This document shows positions 55,524 to 63,499 of a DNA stretch of 64,000 nt, one piece after another. The notes under the pieces were generated by a model. The model was not told the DNA's origin, searched no databases, and saw nothing but the letters and a program-made list of their open reading frames with translations. Source of the stretch: Hyphomicrobiaceae bacterium (GTDB taxonomy: Bacteria; Pseudomonadota; Alphaproteobacteria; Rhizobiales; Ancalomicrobiaceae); the NCBI GenBank assembly GCA_016793065.1, contig JAEULV010000113.1, forward strand, positions 1 through 64,000, in the 5' to 3' direction. The translations under genes and the position numbers were made by a program. The number at the start of each line of letters is the position of its first letter. Position 1 is the stretch's first letter.

Positions 55524-57197
55524 TCATCCGGCCCGACTGTCGCCGCCTGTGGCCGCGCGGCGCCCGGCGATGCTGTCCAGCAGCAGCCGGAACTCGCCGA
55601 TCGTCGGCGCCAGTTCCACCGCCCGGCTGGCGGCGGGCAATGCCGCCTCCGGCCCCGACAACAGCAGCAAGGCCCGCGCCTCGAGCCAGTGGGCCCGGGC
55701 ATAGTCCGGCTGCCGCTCCCGCGCCTTGCGGGCATGCGCCAGCGCCTTGCTGGCATCGATCGGCTTCACCGTGAGGCGGCGGTTGCCGATGAACACCAGG
55801 GCCTCGACCGAGGGATCGTTCGCGGCGGCGGATTCCTCGGCGAGCGCCAGTCCCTCCTGCTTGTCGCCCTTGGTCAGCAACACCTTGGCCAGCAGGTAGA
55901 GCGCGCCGGAAGAGCGATTTCGGGCGACGGCCTGCCGGGCGACCCTCTCGGCCAGCGCCAGATCCTTATCCTTGAGACTGCGAGCGATGAACTTGAACAG
56001 CGTCCGCTCGTCGGCCCGCCGCAGGATCCGCTCCGGATCGGGAATGCGGCTGGCGGCGCGGGCGAGCAGCACCGACATCCGCTCCTGGGTTTCCTCCGGC
56101 ATCTGGTCGAACACGGCCAGCATGTAGTCGACCGAGTCGTAGAGCAGCTTGTCGATGGCGTGCAGCGCCGAGGCGCGGCGGACCAGCTGATCCGTCACTT
56201 GCGCACCGGCGTCGCCAGCGCCGACGCCGGCGGCCTCGCATTCGGCGATGGTTTGCCGGACCCGCGCCGCGACGGCGGCGGCATCGCTGCCGTCGACGAA
56301 ATAGGCCGCGAGCAGGAAGCCGAGCTGTCGCCGGATCGTCTCGGACTGGGTGTCCGGCTGCGGTTCGAATGCCAGCCGCAGCTCGTCGAGCGACCGCAGC
56401 GGCGTGGTCATGTGGGCATATTCGCTGGCGGCGAAGCTGAAGACCGGCTTGCCATGGATCAGCGCTTCCAGCCCGACGCCGGAATTGGCGACGACGACGG
56501 CATGGCAACGCGGGATGAGCCGATGCACCGAGGCATCGGACACGGTGACGAAGCCGGTGCGGGCGGCCGCCTCCAACTCCTGGGCTATATGCTCACTGGC
56601 GCATTTCGGATGACGCTTGATCACCACATGGGCCTTGCCGGCCTCGGCAAGGCGGGCGAGCGCCCGGATCGTCTCGACCTGCGTCAGCCGCGCCAGCTTC
56701 ATCACCTCGTCGGAATTCACCTGAAGCGGATAGAAGACGAAGGGCGGCAGCGCCGCGGTCGCCGGATCGAGCGGCTCGTCGCTTTGGGCGTATTTGGAGA
56801 AGTTCTCCTGAAGAAACCGGTCGCGAACCCTGGCGATCACCGGTTCGGCGCGATCGAGCGGGAAATCCAGCCCGAGCCGGCGCACAGCCGCATCGTTGGC
56901 GATCTGGCTCCAGCCGCTATAGCCGTCGCGATCGATGAACCAGAGCCCGGGGATCGCCGCGCCCTTGACGCAGTAGGTGTTCCTTCCCGGCTGACGGGCG
57001 TGATAGGAATAGCAAATGCCGTCATTGCCATCGTCGAGAAGACCGGTCACCGCGACCGGGACAATGCTTTCTACCGCGAGTTCGCATTTCAATTCGAGCA
57101 AGGCCGCGAACAGGTTGTTATAGAATGCGCTGACCTCAAGGTGGCTTTCGCTATCCTTCAGCCAATACATATTCGGAACGACGATGGAAGCTTTCAT
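55524..57197 (-). CDS. capsule-type glycosyltransferase-like protein with TPR tail
   Basis: A 557-residue protein. Residues about 130-300 resemble the capsule polysaccharide synthesis/export family (KpsC/KpsS-like Kdo transferases): VVIKRHPKC near residue 190, then VVVANSGVGLEALIHGKPVF. The C-terminal 130 residues contain TPR-like helical repeats (ALYLLAKVLLTKGDKQEGLA, ARAHWLEARALLLL). It lies 72 bp downstream of a double-methyltransferase gene on the same strand. A role in surface polysaccharide assembly is likely; the donor and acceptor are unknown. Confidence 0.65.
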   Translation of the reverse strand: MKASIVVPNMYWLKDSESHLEVSAFYNNLFAALLELKCELAVESIVPVAVTGLLDDGNDGICYSYHARQPGRNTYCVKGAAIPGLWFIDRDGYSGWSQIANDAAVRRLGLDFPLDRAEPVIARVRDRFLQENFSKYAQSDEPLDPATAALPPFVFYPLQVNSDEVMKLARLTQVETIRALARLAEAGKAHVVIKRHPKCASEHIAQELEAAARTGFVTVSDASVHRLIPRCHAVVVANSGVGLEALIHGKPVFSFAASEYAHMTTPLRSLDELRLAFEPQPDTQSETIRRQLGFLLAAYFVDGSDAAAVAARVRQTIAECEAAGVGAGDAGAQVTDQLVRRASALHAIDKLLYDSVDYMLAVFDQMPEETQERMSVLLARAASRIPDPERILRRADERTLFKFIARSLKDKDLALAERVARQAVARNRSSGALYLLAKVLLTKGDKQEGLALAEESAAANDPSVEALVFIGNRRLTVKPIDASKALAHARKARERQPDYARAHWLEARALLLLSGPEAALPAASRAVELAPTIGEFRLLLDSIAGRRAATGGDSRAG

Positions 57198-57269
57198 CGG
57201 GAAACCTGATCGAGCGAAACTGTTGTTATCAGAATGCAGGCCCCCGCGCGAAACGCCACCGGCCCGACC

Positions 57270-59027
57270 TCAGCCGAGCCGACGAATGTCGCCGTTGAAG
57301 CCCTCCTTGAAGCCGTCGGGCAGGAAGGGCGCGATCAGATCGATATCGCCCTTGTCATAGACGACGCCGGCCGGATCGATCGTCCGCTTTTCGATGACGA
57401 CCGAGATATTGTAGCCATATTGCCGGACCCACGGCTGGCGGCAATCGAAGCCGGCGAGCACGAGATTGTAGAGGACGAGCCCGGCATTCCACAGCGAGAC
57501 ATGCCCGCCGACGATTTCATGCTTGAGCGGCGGCACGGAGATCGCCAGGACGCCGCCTTCCTTGAGATGGGAGTGCAGCTTCCTCAGGAACGCCTGAACG
57601 TTGGGCTGGTGCTCGAGCACATGCGAGGCCAGGACGCAGTCGAACTGAGCTTCGAACGCCAGTTGCATGAAGTCGCCACAGACGACATCGGCGCCGCTAT
57701 TGGCCTCGAAATGATAGCTGTTGCCGTAGTCGACCTCGGTGACGCGCTTGCCGTGGCGTCGCAACACGTCCGCCTGCGCGCCGGCGCCGCTGCCGACATC
57801 CAGTACCGTGACGAAACTGCGGTCGTCGACCAGGTGCTGCATCAGCAGGCTGCTGCGCATCGGCGCGAATTCGGGACGGATTTCGGCGAGAATCCGTTCG
57901 GTTTCGGCCCGCTCGCGGTGGGATTCCAGGCCGCTTACATCGAAGGCATCGGCCCACGCCCGGGCGGCGGTCTTGTGGTCGTGGTTCCTGGCGGCGATCG
58001 ATCCGAGCAACGCGAGGCCGGTGGCGTGGGCCGGGCGCTGGCCGAGGAAGTGCCTTATGTCGGCCTCGGCGCCGGCAAGATCGTTCTGCCGCAGCTTGTT
58101 GGCTGCCCGCAGGTGGAAGAGATCGAGCGCGCTCGGGTGGTCCGGCCGCTGCTGCGCATAGGCCCAGATCGTCGCGATCGTCGAAAGCGCGGTGTCGACG
58201 CGCCGCGACTGGGTCTGCCACTGGGCCAGCCGATGGAATCCGGCCAGCCAGTTGGGCCGGGCGGCCGTCAACGCCGACAGCACCGCGACCGCCGCATCCT
58301 TGGCGCCAAGCGTCCAGAGCCGGGTCGCGAAGGTCAGTTCCTCCGCCGGGCCCATGGGTTTTGGCGGCTGGCGGAAGACCTGGATGGCGGCCTCGAAGCG
58401 GGTGCCGCGCGCGAGGATGCGAAACCGCATGCCGGTCGCGCGCAGCCATTCCTCAAGCGCGCGCCACTCGCCCTCGCGCCAGAACGGGTAGACGCCTTCG
58501 TCCTTCCAGTCGCCAAGCTCATCGAAGACGATGACCGCGCCGTCGACCAGCCGGTCGGTGAGAAGGTCCAGCACGTGGCGAGCGGAGCTGTAGAGGTCGA
58601 CATCGACATGCAGGAAGCCGACCGGACCGGGGTTGGCCGCCAGCCAATCGGCAAGCGTGTCGTCGAAAAAGCCCTGGACGAGATCGACATTGGCCGGCAC
58701 CAGCGGCAGGCGCGGCAGCGCGAAGTGGCCGGCCTCGTAGGTGCTGGTGGGGCTGCGGTGCCAGGCCTCGGGAAGCCCGGCAAAGGAGTCGAAGCCGGTA
58801 AAGCGGGCCGCCCTGTCGTGCAGCGCCAGCGCCCTGAGCGACGTTCCCTTGAAGACGCCGAACTCCAGCGCCAGGCCGGGCTTGACGGCGAATTCATAGG
58901 CGAACTTGAGCTGGGTCAGCCGGTCGATGACAACGGGATGGCGCAGGAAGGCATCCGGATCGAGCGTCTCGGCGCCATGGACCCGCGCCAGCGCCTCGCC
59001 AATCGTCGCCGCGACCGAATGTGACAT
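57270..59027 (-). CDS. double methyltransferase fusion (TylF-like + class I SAM) with TPR linker
   Basis: A 585-residue multidomain protein. Residues 40-225 match macrocin O-methyltransferase TylF-like enzymes (EFGVFKGTSLRALALH, GFDSFAGLPEAWH, HVDVDLYSSARHVLD). Residues about 240-380 are helical and TPR-like. Residues 395-550 form a second class I SAM methyltransferase (VLDVGSGAGAQ near 404, then CGDFMQLAF and HVLEHQPNVQAFLRKL). The start at 59027 has GGGGAGA upstream; longer frames upstream are not protein-like. It probably methylates sugars of a surface polysaccharide along with the neighbouring capsule-type protein. Confidence 0.75.
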   Translation of the reverse strand: MSHSVAATIGEALARVHGAETLDPDAFLRHPVVIDRLTQLKFAYEFAVKPGLALEFGVFKGTSLRALALHDRAARFTGFDSFAGLPEAWHRSPTSTYEAGHFALPRLPLVPANVDLVQGFFDDTLADWLAANPGPVGFLHVDVDLYSSARHVLDLLTDRLVDGAVIVFDELGDWKDEGVYPFWREGEWRALEEWLRATGMRFRILARGTRFEAAIQVFRQPPKPMGPAEELTFATRLWTLGAKDAAVAVLSALTAARPNWLAGFHRLAQWQTQSRRVDTALSTIATIWAYAQQRPDHPSALDLFHLRAANKLRQNDLAGAEADIRHFLGQRPAHATGLALLGSIAARNHDHKTAARAWADAFDVSGLESHRERAETERILAEIRPEFAPMRSSLLMQHLVDDRSFVTVLDVGSGAGAQADVLRRHGKRVTEVDYGNSYHFEANSGADVVCGDFMQLAFEAQFDCVLASHVLEHQPNVQAFLRKLHSHLKEGGVLAISVPPLKHEIVGGHVSLWNAGLVLYNLVLAGFDCRQPWVRQYGYNISVVIEKRTIDPAGVVYDKGDIDLIAPFLPDGFKEGFNGDIRRLG

Positions 59028-59202
59028 GGTCTCCCCCTGCCCGCGGGCCCGGCAGCGGCCCGGCACGGGCAACCCGGCGGAACGTAACGACACGCCGCGC
59101 CCGCGTTTTCGCCCAACGCCTTCAAAACACGACTGTTCCGCAACACTTGCCACGAAGCACGGCGCGACACAAGCTGGGGGACGGCGGTGGATGAAGGCGT
59201 GA

Positions 59203-59613
59203 GAGGCCCAATGGAGCGCGATGCGACAAGCCGCCTTTTCGGCGGCGGTATCGACGTCGCGGCTGTTCGATCTGACAAGTGAACCGCTCGCGCGAAACAG
59301 CGCCCAGTGGACCAACGTCACGGATTACGGTCCCTGCGTGTCCTTCGCCGATGCCGCCCGAGCGGCGGACGCCGACGCGATCCGCTACCGATCCGTCCGC
59401 GACCCGGGAGAAGGCATGAATCTGGCGCTCCTGCTGTGTCGCGCCCTTGCAAGCCCCGCACCGATCGAGCGCCAGACCTGGCGCATCCGCCTCAGCCCCT
59501 CAGGCGTCCAGGCGCTCTGCGAGTTCCCGCGACAGGCCATCGAGTTCCCACGCGACACCTTCGCCGCCGACCCACGGATCGCGGCCCTCGCCTGGAACCG
59601 CGAACACCGCTAG
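59203..59613 (+). pseudogene. decayed RES-domain toxin, C-terminal part only
   Basis: The frame open from 59203 encodes the C-terminal half of a RES-family NAD-degrading toxin: LFDLTSEPLARN, then AIRYRSVRDPGEGMNLALL and QTWRIRL. The N-terminal half, with the conserved Arg and GGRWN-like segment, is missing. A GGRRWMKA fragment in another frame just upstream (59164-59202) may be its remnant. A first ATG occurs at 59221. No Xre-type antitoxin gene is present, which fits an inactive relic. A free-standing small protein is less likely. Confidence 0.5.
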
Positions 59614-59775
59614 GCCCACTCGCGGTACCTCCGGAACAAGGTAAGGTCACCGGCTATGGCCGGGGCGGGAGGAGGATTTCTTGGGGGGCTGGTTGGAGGA
59701 AGGATAGGAAGCCCGATGCGGACGCGATCTCCACGCACGGCCTGCAGGGCCGTGCCTTCCGGTGCTTACGTCTGG

Positions 59776-60159
59776 TCATCCGGCGGCAATGGCTTCGATC
59801 TCGACCAGCCAATCGGGCGAGAGTGTCTCGGCGATGATGGCGGTCGTGGGGATGCGCCGGCCGTGGAGGGCAGTGAGGCGCGCCGTCTGATTCGCTTCGA
59901 CGAAGGCTCGGTCACGCAGATAGCTCGTGACCCGGACTATGTTGTCCACCGTCATCCCGGCCTCGGCAAGGATGCGACGGATATTCGACCAGATCCAGGT
60001 CAGTTGTTCGTCGAGGCTCTGTGGTGCGTACCCGTCCTGATCGAGACCCATGGTTCCGCTGATGAAGAGCAGACGGCTTGCGGCGCTCACCTCGATCGCG
60101 TGGAGATAATCGGTTGCCGGATAGATGCCGTCCTGCGGGCTGCGTGGTGTCAGTATCAT
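59776..60159 (-). CDS. Rid-family protein (RidA/YjgF-like)
   Basis: A 127-residue trimer-forming Rid protein ending in the family phrase VEIEAIA. RidA deaminates reactive imines from PLP enzymes using one Arg. In my hand alignment from the C-terminus, the position of the catalytic Arg (R105 in E. coli RidA) is occupied by Thr (IPTTAIIAE). This may therefore be one of the Rid subgroups without imine deaminase activity. It is divergent from an Lrp-type regulator across only 67 bp. Confidence 0.82.
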   Translation of the reverse strand: MILTPRSPQDGIYPATDYLHAIEVSAASRLLFISGTMGLDQDGYAPQSLDEQLTWIWSNIRRILAEAGMTVDNIVRVTSYLRDRAFVEANQTARLTALHGRRIPTTAIIAETLSPDWLVEIEAIAAG

Positions 60160-60226
60160 CTTGAATATCCTTCTGTTAAACTACGCTTTCATATAATTCG
60201 ATCAGGCAGAATGGTAATTTTTGTCA

Positions 60227-60763
60227 ATGAATGAAGAAACAGAGGATATTCGGCCGAATGAACCGATGTCGCGCGAGGTGGACGCCTTTGACAGAAGGAT
60301 CTTAGCCGCGCTGACCAAGGATGCCCGCGCTACCTATGCCGCAATCGGGCAAATGGCGGGTCTCTCGGCACCGGCCGTGCACGAGCGGGTCAAGCGCCTG
60401 AAGGGCATGGGGGTGCTTCATGGCACGACCACGCGGATCAATGGCGAAGCTGTCGGCAAGCCACTCCTTGCCTTCGTCCATATCGACGCCGAAGGTTGGG
60501 GCAAGAGCGAGCAGATGATGCGGATGAATGTCTTTCCCGAAGTGGAAGAGATTCATTCGGTCGCCGGAGATACCAGCGTGATTATGAAGGTTCGCACGGC
60601 AGGACCGCATGCGCTGGAGCACTTCCTCGCCCAACTCTATGCGCTGCCGGGCGTGCGCTCGACCAAGAGCTTTGTGGTGCTTTCAACGTATCTGGAACGC
60701 CCTGTGCAAGCTTCGGTCACGAAGCTCTGGCCCGAAGCGCAGATGCCGTTGGATCGGGCTTGA
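60227..60763 (+). CDS. Lrp/AsnC-family transcriptional regulator
   Basis: A 178-residue regulator. Residues 20-65 form the winged HTH (FDRRILAALTKDARATYAAI, GLSAPAVHERVKRL). Residues 85-160 form the RAM/ACT-like effector domain (FVHIDAEG, GDTSVIMKVRTAG). It is divergent from the Rid gene and probably regulates it in response to an amino acid. ATG 60227 lacks a clear ribosome site; ATG 60266 (MSREVDAFD) is a possible alternative start. Confidence 0.85.
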   Translation: MNEETEDIRPNEPMSREVDAFDRRILAALTKDARATYAAIGQMAGLSAPAVHERVKRLKGMGVLHGTTTRINGEAVGKPLLAFVHIDAEGWGKSEQMMRMNVFPEVEEIHSVAGDTSVIMKVRTAGPHALEHFLAQLYALPGVRSTKSFVVLSTYLERPVQASVTKLWPEAQMPLDRA

Positions 60764-61165
60764 CGGTCATCAAGGCGTTCGAACCCGGCTTCCAGAGCGC
60801 CACTGGCGGAGAGAGAGGCCGCCAAACAATAACGCACAAACTATTGAGAACATTGGATTTAAGGTCTCGGCTTTTTGAGGCCTTGGGGGTCTTACCCTAA
60901 CGGTCACCCTAACAGCGCGCCGGCATGGCATCCCCCCACCTGCCGCGCCAGCACCCGCCCGGCAAGGCGCCCCCGCCCGCCCCGGCGCCCGCCCTGCCGG
61001 CCACCGCCGATCCGTCGGTGCCGTGCCCGGCCCGCCCGCCCCAGCCGCCCCAGCCGCACCGGCGCCTGTAGCCGGCCCCGTCGCTGCGCCCGATGCCCCG
61101 ACGCCCTGCCGGCCACCCCGGCCGCGCCTTTGCGCCTGTGCCCTCGACCTTGTCGCAAAGTATTT

Positions 61166-61181
61166 GTCGGAAAAATCCGAC
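61166..61181. promoter_or_regulatory. phage-type operator palindrome 1
   Basis: A perfect palindrome GTCGGA-AAAA-TCCGAC. It shares the word TTGTCGGAA with the second palindrome 29 bp further on. Confidence 0.6.
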
Positions 61182-61195
61182 GGGATGCCGAGTTG

Positions 61196-61209
61196 TCGGA
61201 AGTTTCCGA
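61196..61209. promoter_or_regulatory. phage-type operator palindrome 2
   Basis: A perfect palindrome TCGGAA-GT-TTCCGA just upstream of the promoter. The same TTGTCGGAA word starts both palindromes; a relaxed copy (TTGTCGCAA) lies at 61150. Confidence 0.6.
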
Positions 61210-61233
61210 TTTCCACATACACGATAAAAGCGC

Positions 61234-61263
61234 TTGACCACCAAATGCAGACAGCCATATACT
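61234..61263 (+). promoter_or_regulatory. sigma-70-type promoter of the phage operon
   Basis: TTGACC (61234-61239) and TATACT (61258-61263) with an 18-bp spacer, about 38 bp upstream of the excisionase start and directly after the two palindromes. Confidence 0.6.
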
Positions 61264-61301
61264 GACAAAGTCGAGCGCAAACGCACCGACCTGACGGATT
61301 G

Positions 61302-61523
61302 ATGGAGATAAATCGTCATGAAAACAATATTATGGGTGATCCGATGTCGCAAAGGATGCTACTGGAAGTGCCGGAAGTCTGTGCTCTGCTGAGCATCAGC
61401 CGCTCGACTCTGTGGAAAATCTCGAAGTCTGGCGCTTTGCCGAGCGTAAAGATCGGTCGGGGTGTTCGGTTTCGCGCCGATGACGTGCTTGCGTTCGTCC
61501 GGAACCTTGGCGAGGCCGCGTGA
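61302..61523 (+). CDS. AlpA/excisionase-like DNA-binding protein
   Basis: A 60-73 residue helix-turn-helix protein of the MerR-like excisionase group (LLEVPEVCALLSISRSTLWK, then GVRFRADDVLAFVR). Such proteins act as excisionase or early regulator in prophages and islands. The start is uncertain: ATG 61302, 61332 or 61344. It is followed by a coupled operon (TGATG, then ATGA overlaps). Confidence 0.75.
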   Translation: MEINRHENNIMGDPMSQRMLLEVPEVCALLSISRSTLWKISKSGALPSVKIGRGVRFRADDVLAFVRNLGEAA

Positions 61524-61786
61524 TGGCTGCCTCAATCCACCTTTTCCCGGCTGTTCGCCGCGTCGGCATCGCGCGCCGGTTGGCGGCAACTGTGAAAGAC
61601 TACGGACCCGACGCGAGGGAGCGGTTTCTTTGTCCGATCTTGGCGAAGCAAGCAGCCGTCGTAGAACGCTATGCCCCGGCATGGGAGGCCCGCGCCTTCG
61701 TCGCCGATCTACGCGCCGCCGTCGATCGGGAGCTTGACCGGCTTGACTCCGAGCGTCGCGGGGACCTGTTCGGCGGTGCGGCATGA
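61523..61786 (+). CDS. small phage-island protein, DUF6074-like
   Basis: An 87-residue protein that begins ASIHLFPAVRRVGIARRLAA and has a basic, helical composition. It resembles small uncharacterised proteins (DUF6074) found near phage replication genes in alphaproteobacteria; this family call is from memory of the pattern and is tentative. It overlaps the excisionase stop by TGATG. Confidence 0.55.
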   Translation: MAASIHLFPAVRRVGIARRLAATVKDYGPDARERFLCPILAKQAAVVERYAPAWEARAFVADLRAAVDRELDRLDSERRGDLFGGAA

Positions 61787-62457
61787 ATGCGCCCTTGAGA
61801 CAGCCGGCGCCCGAAGGCGCCGCCCGCCCGCTTGTCTGGGAAGGCCCTGCAGATCGCGACGGGATCATCTTGCCCGCGTGGCGCGCTGCGCTCTACGCCA
61901 GTCCATCAGGCCGCCGGCCGATCAATCTGCGGATCGCCTTCGAGATTGCGGCCCTTGCGGACCGCACAGGCTCATGTTCCGCGGCGAACCGAACCTTGGC
62001 GAGCCTGGCCTCGACCGACGAGCCGCGCGCAAAGGATGCGATCGCCGAACTGGAGCGCGACGGGTTGGTGATCCGCCAGCCGGCCCCGAAGTCGAGCGCC
62101 AACCGGACCGGCCGACGCATCCTTCTCGCGCTGCCGAGGGGGGTGGAAGTTTATCCCCCCTCCGAGACCTCAAGGGGGGTGGAACTTTGCCATTTAAGGG
62201 GGGCGGAAGTTGACCCCCCCAAACAATATGAACACTCCCCCGGGGATTTCGAAGCTGAAGTCAGGCGAGAGGCTAGGCGAGTCGCCCGGCGCATCGGGAG
62301 AGCCGGGCGCGAGTTCCGAGATGCCGTTGAAGCGGATGATCTGGACGGGATCGAACACGCGGCACGACTGATGCGCGATGCGCTCGACGTGACGAAGGCG
62401 CCCGGCGCCTATGGTGCGCCGGCGCCGACCTTGCGCGGGGAAGGGGGAGATCGATGA
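61783..62457 (+). CDS. phage/plasmid-type replication protein with HTH domain
   Basis: A 224-residue protein. Residues 35-110 form a winged HTH of the replication-initiator type (FEIAALADRTGSCSAANRTL, then RDGLVIRQ). The middle, about residues 118-147, is low complexity (GVEVYPP, GVELCHL, GAEVDPP) because the DNA there carries three G-rich iteron-like repeats. The C-terminus is charged and helical. The layout matches lambda O-like proteins with the origin inside the gene. It overlaps the neighbouring genes at both ends by ATGA. Confidence 0.65.
   Translation: MNAPLRQPAPEGAARPLVWEGPADRDGIILPAWRAALYASPSGRRPINLRIAFEIAALADRTGSCSAANRTLASLASTDEPRAKDAIAELERDGLVIRQPAPKSSANRTGRRILLALPRGVEVYPPSETSRGVELCHLRGAEVDPPKQYEHSPGDFEAEVRREARRVARRIGRAGREFRDAVEADDLDGIEHAARLMRDALDVTKAPGAYGAPAPTLRGEGGDR
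62138..62221 (+). repeat. three iteron-like repeats, possible replication origin
   Basis: Near-identical 16-mers AGGGGGGTGGAAGTTT (62138), AGGGGGGTGGAACTTT (62174) and AGGGGGGCGGAAGTTG (62198) lie 36 and 24 bp apart, both multiples of 12. The first and third can fold onto following C-runs. An AT-richer stretch follows at about 62222-62236. Confidence 0.6.
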
Positions 62458-62804
62458 CGGCCCGCCCGACCTCGCAAACAAAGGCGCCGCTGATCCGATC
62501 GGCTCGCCCTCTTGTTACGCTCTTGAGGGTATTCGACGAACTGGCCCGAACTGGCCAGCCGGTGACCCTGAGCCGGCTGCGTCAGCGGTTCAAGGCATCA
62601 TACAAGCCTGCCCACTATGTCGAGAACCCGACCGATGAGCATCGAGGCGAGGCCATCAAGAAGGGCCTGCGGCGTGGCCTCGACAAGGCCGCCGCCGAAG
62701 GGCGGCTGACGTTTCGGGAGCTGGACGACGACTGGATAGTCAAGCGGCCCGGACCTGCGCCCCGCTTGAAGTCGCGGCGGGGGTGCCCCCCCCGCCACGG
62801 GTAG
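62454..62804 (+). CDS. phage-island protein of unknown function
   Basis: A 116-residue basic protein, mostly helical, with no family I recognise. It starts in an ATGA overlap with the replication gene, so it is probably the partner in replication (position like a helicase loader, but it has no Walker motifs). The last residues (RRGCPPRHG) are low complexity. Confidence 0.6.
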   Translation: MTARPTSQTKAPLIRSARPLVTLLRVFDELARTGQPVTLSRLRQRFKASYKPAHYVENPTDEHRGEAIKKGLRRGLDKAAAEGRLTFRELDDDWIVKRPGPAPRLKSRRGCPPRHG

Positions 62805-62910
62805 GGACCGTGTGGAGCGGGGTGGCATTACGGGGACGTGGCGCCCCGACCTTCCGGTGGGTATAAGTCAAGCGGAGCCCGATTTCCGTTTCCGAAGAGG
62901 AACAAGACCG

Positions 62911-63390
62911 ATGAAATCTGCAGTGCCCGACTCCGTTACATCGAATGACTTTGCCGACTTGATCGGCGTGACGCCCCGCCACGTCGGAAATCTGGTCGCG
63001 AGCGGAATCGTTACACGGGCTGGACGCGGCCGGATCGCGCTCAAGGCGTCGATCCGCGCGATGATCACCGACGCGAAACGGTCGGCCGGCGCCGATCAAC
63101 TATCGGGAGAACATGCCGCATTCGTGAAGGCGAAACGTCGAACCGCAGAACTTCGACTCGCTGAGCGTCAGCGCGAACTTATCCCGCTGACAGAAGCAAT
63201 CGCGGTAATCGATGATGTTGTCGGCTCAATCCGGCACGCACTCGATGCGATTCCGGCCCAGATCAGCCGCGACCCCGCGACACGAAACACTTGCCGGGAA
63301 TTGATCGACGCGGCGCTTGAGCGCGCCGCCGGGAAGCTTGAGCAACTCGAAAACGGAGACCTTAACCATGGAACAGACGAAAATCACTGA
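62911..63390 (+). CDS. terminase small subunit, Nu1-like
   Basis: A 159-residue DNA-packaging protein. Residues 10-40 form a winged HTH (SNDFADLIGVTPRHVGNLVA) that in lambda Nu1 binds the cos site; the rest is helical with a KxRTAELRLAERQREL segment typical of the family. GAAGAGG lies upstream of ATG 62911. Its presence marks the element as a tailed-phage relative and predicts a large terminase beyond the window. Confidence 0.75.
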   Translation: MKSAVPDSVTSNDFADLIGVTPRHVGNLVASGIVTRAGRGRIALKASIRAMITDAKRSAGADQLSGEHAAFVKAKRRTAELRLAERQRELIPLTEAIAVIDDVVGSIRHALDAIPAQISRDPATRNTCRELIDAALERAAGKLEQLENGDLNHGTDENH

Positions 63391-63499
63391 CGAACGCAAG
63401 ACGAAGGACCGCGAGAACTTGGCCCGGATCTATGCCCGCGCGGCCGAACTGTCGCGGCCCGGCCCGAGGCCGGCGCCGGCCGAGGAGATGCGCGAATGA
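63368..63499 (+). CDS. short phage-island protein
   Basis: A 43-residue charged peptide (ARIYARAAELSRPGPRPAPAEE) that overlaps the Nu1 gene and the next gene by ATGA. Tight coupling supports translation, but no function can be given. Confidence 0.45.
   Translation: MEQTKITDERKTKDRENLARIYARAAELSRPGPRPAPAEEMRE

Larger units (their letters stand above)
60764..61301. other. boundary of phage-like element, control region
   Basis: This 538-bp gap holds a C-rich, low-complexity block at about 60909-61140 with no credible gene, then an AT-richer control region (61150-61263) with two palindromes and a promoter. The junction between core chromosome and element probably lies between 60764 and 60910, but I found no duplicated attachment core or integrase in the window. 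Confidence 0.45.

Noticed and set aside
59735-59755. A hairpin between the RES relic and the Rid gene as a terminator
   Set aside because: The stem is only 8 bp and has no T-tract in either direction.
59656-60234. A 192-codon plus-strand frame over the Rid gene
   Set aside because: It is antisense to the conserved Rid protein and would run into the Lrp start; no family resemblance.
60909-61140. A Pro/Ala-rich coding possibility in the C-rich block
   Set aside because: Several frames are open only because of C/G-rich low complexity; none has a start with ribosome site or recognisable protein.
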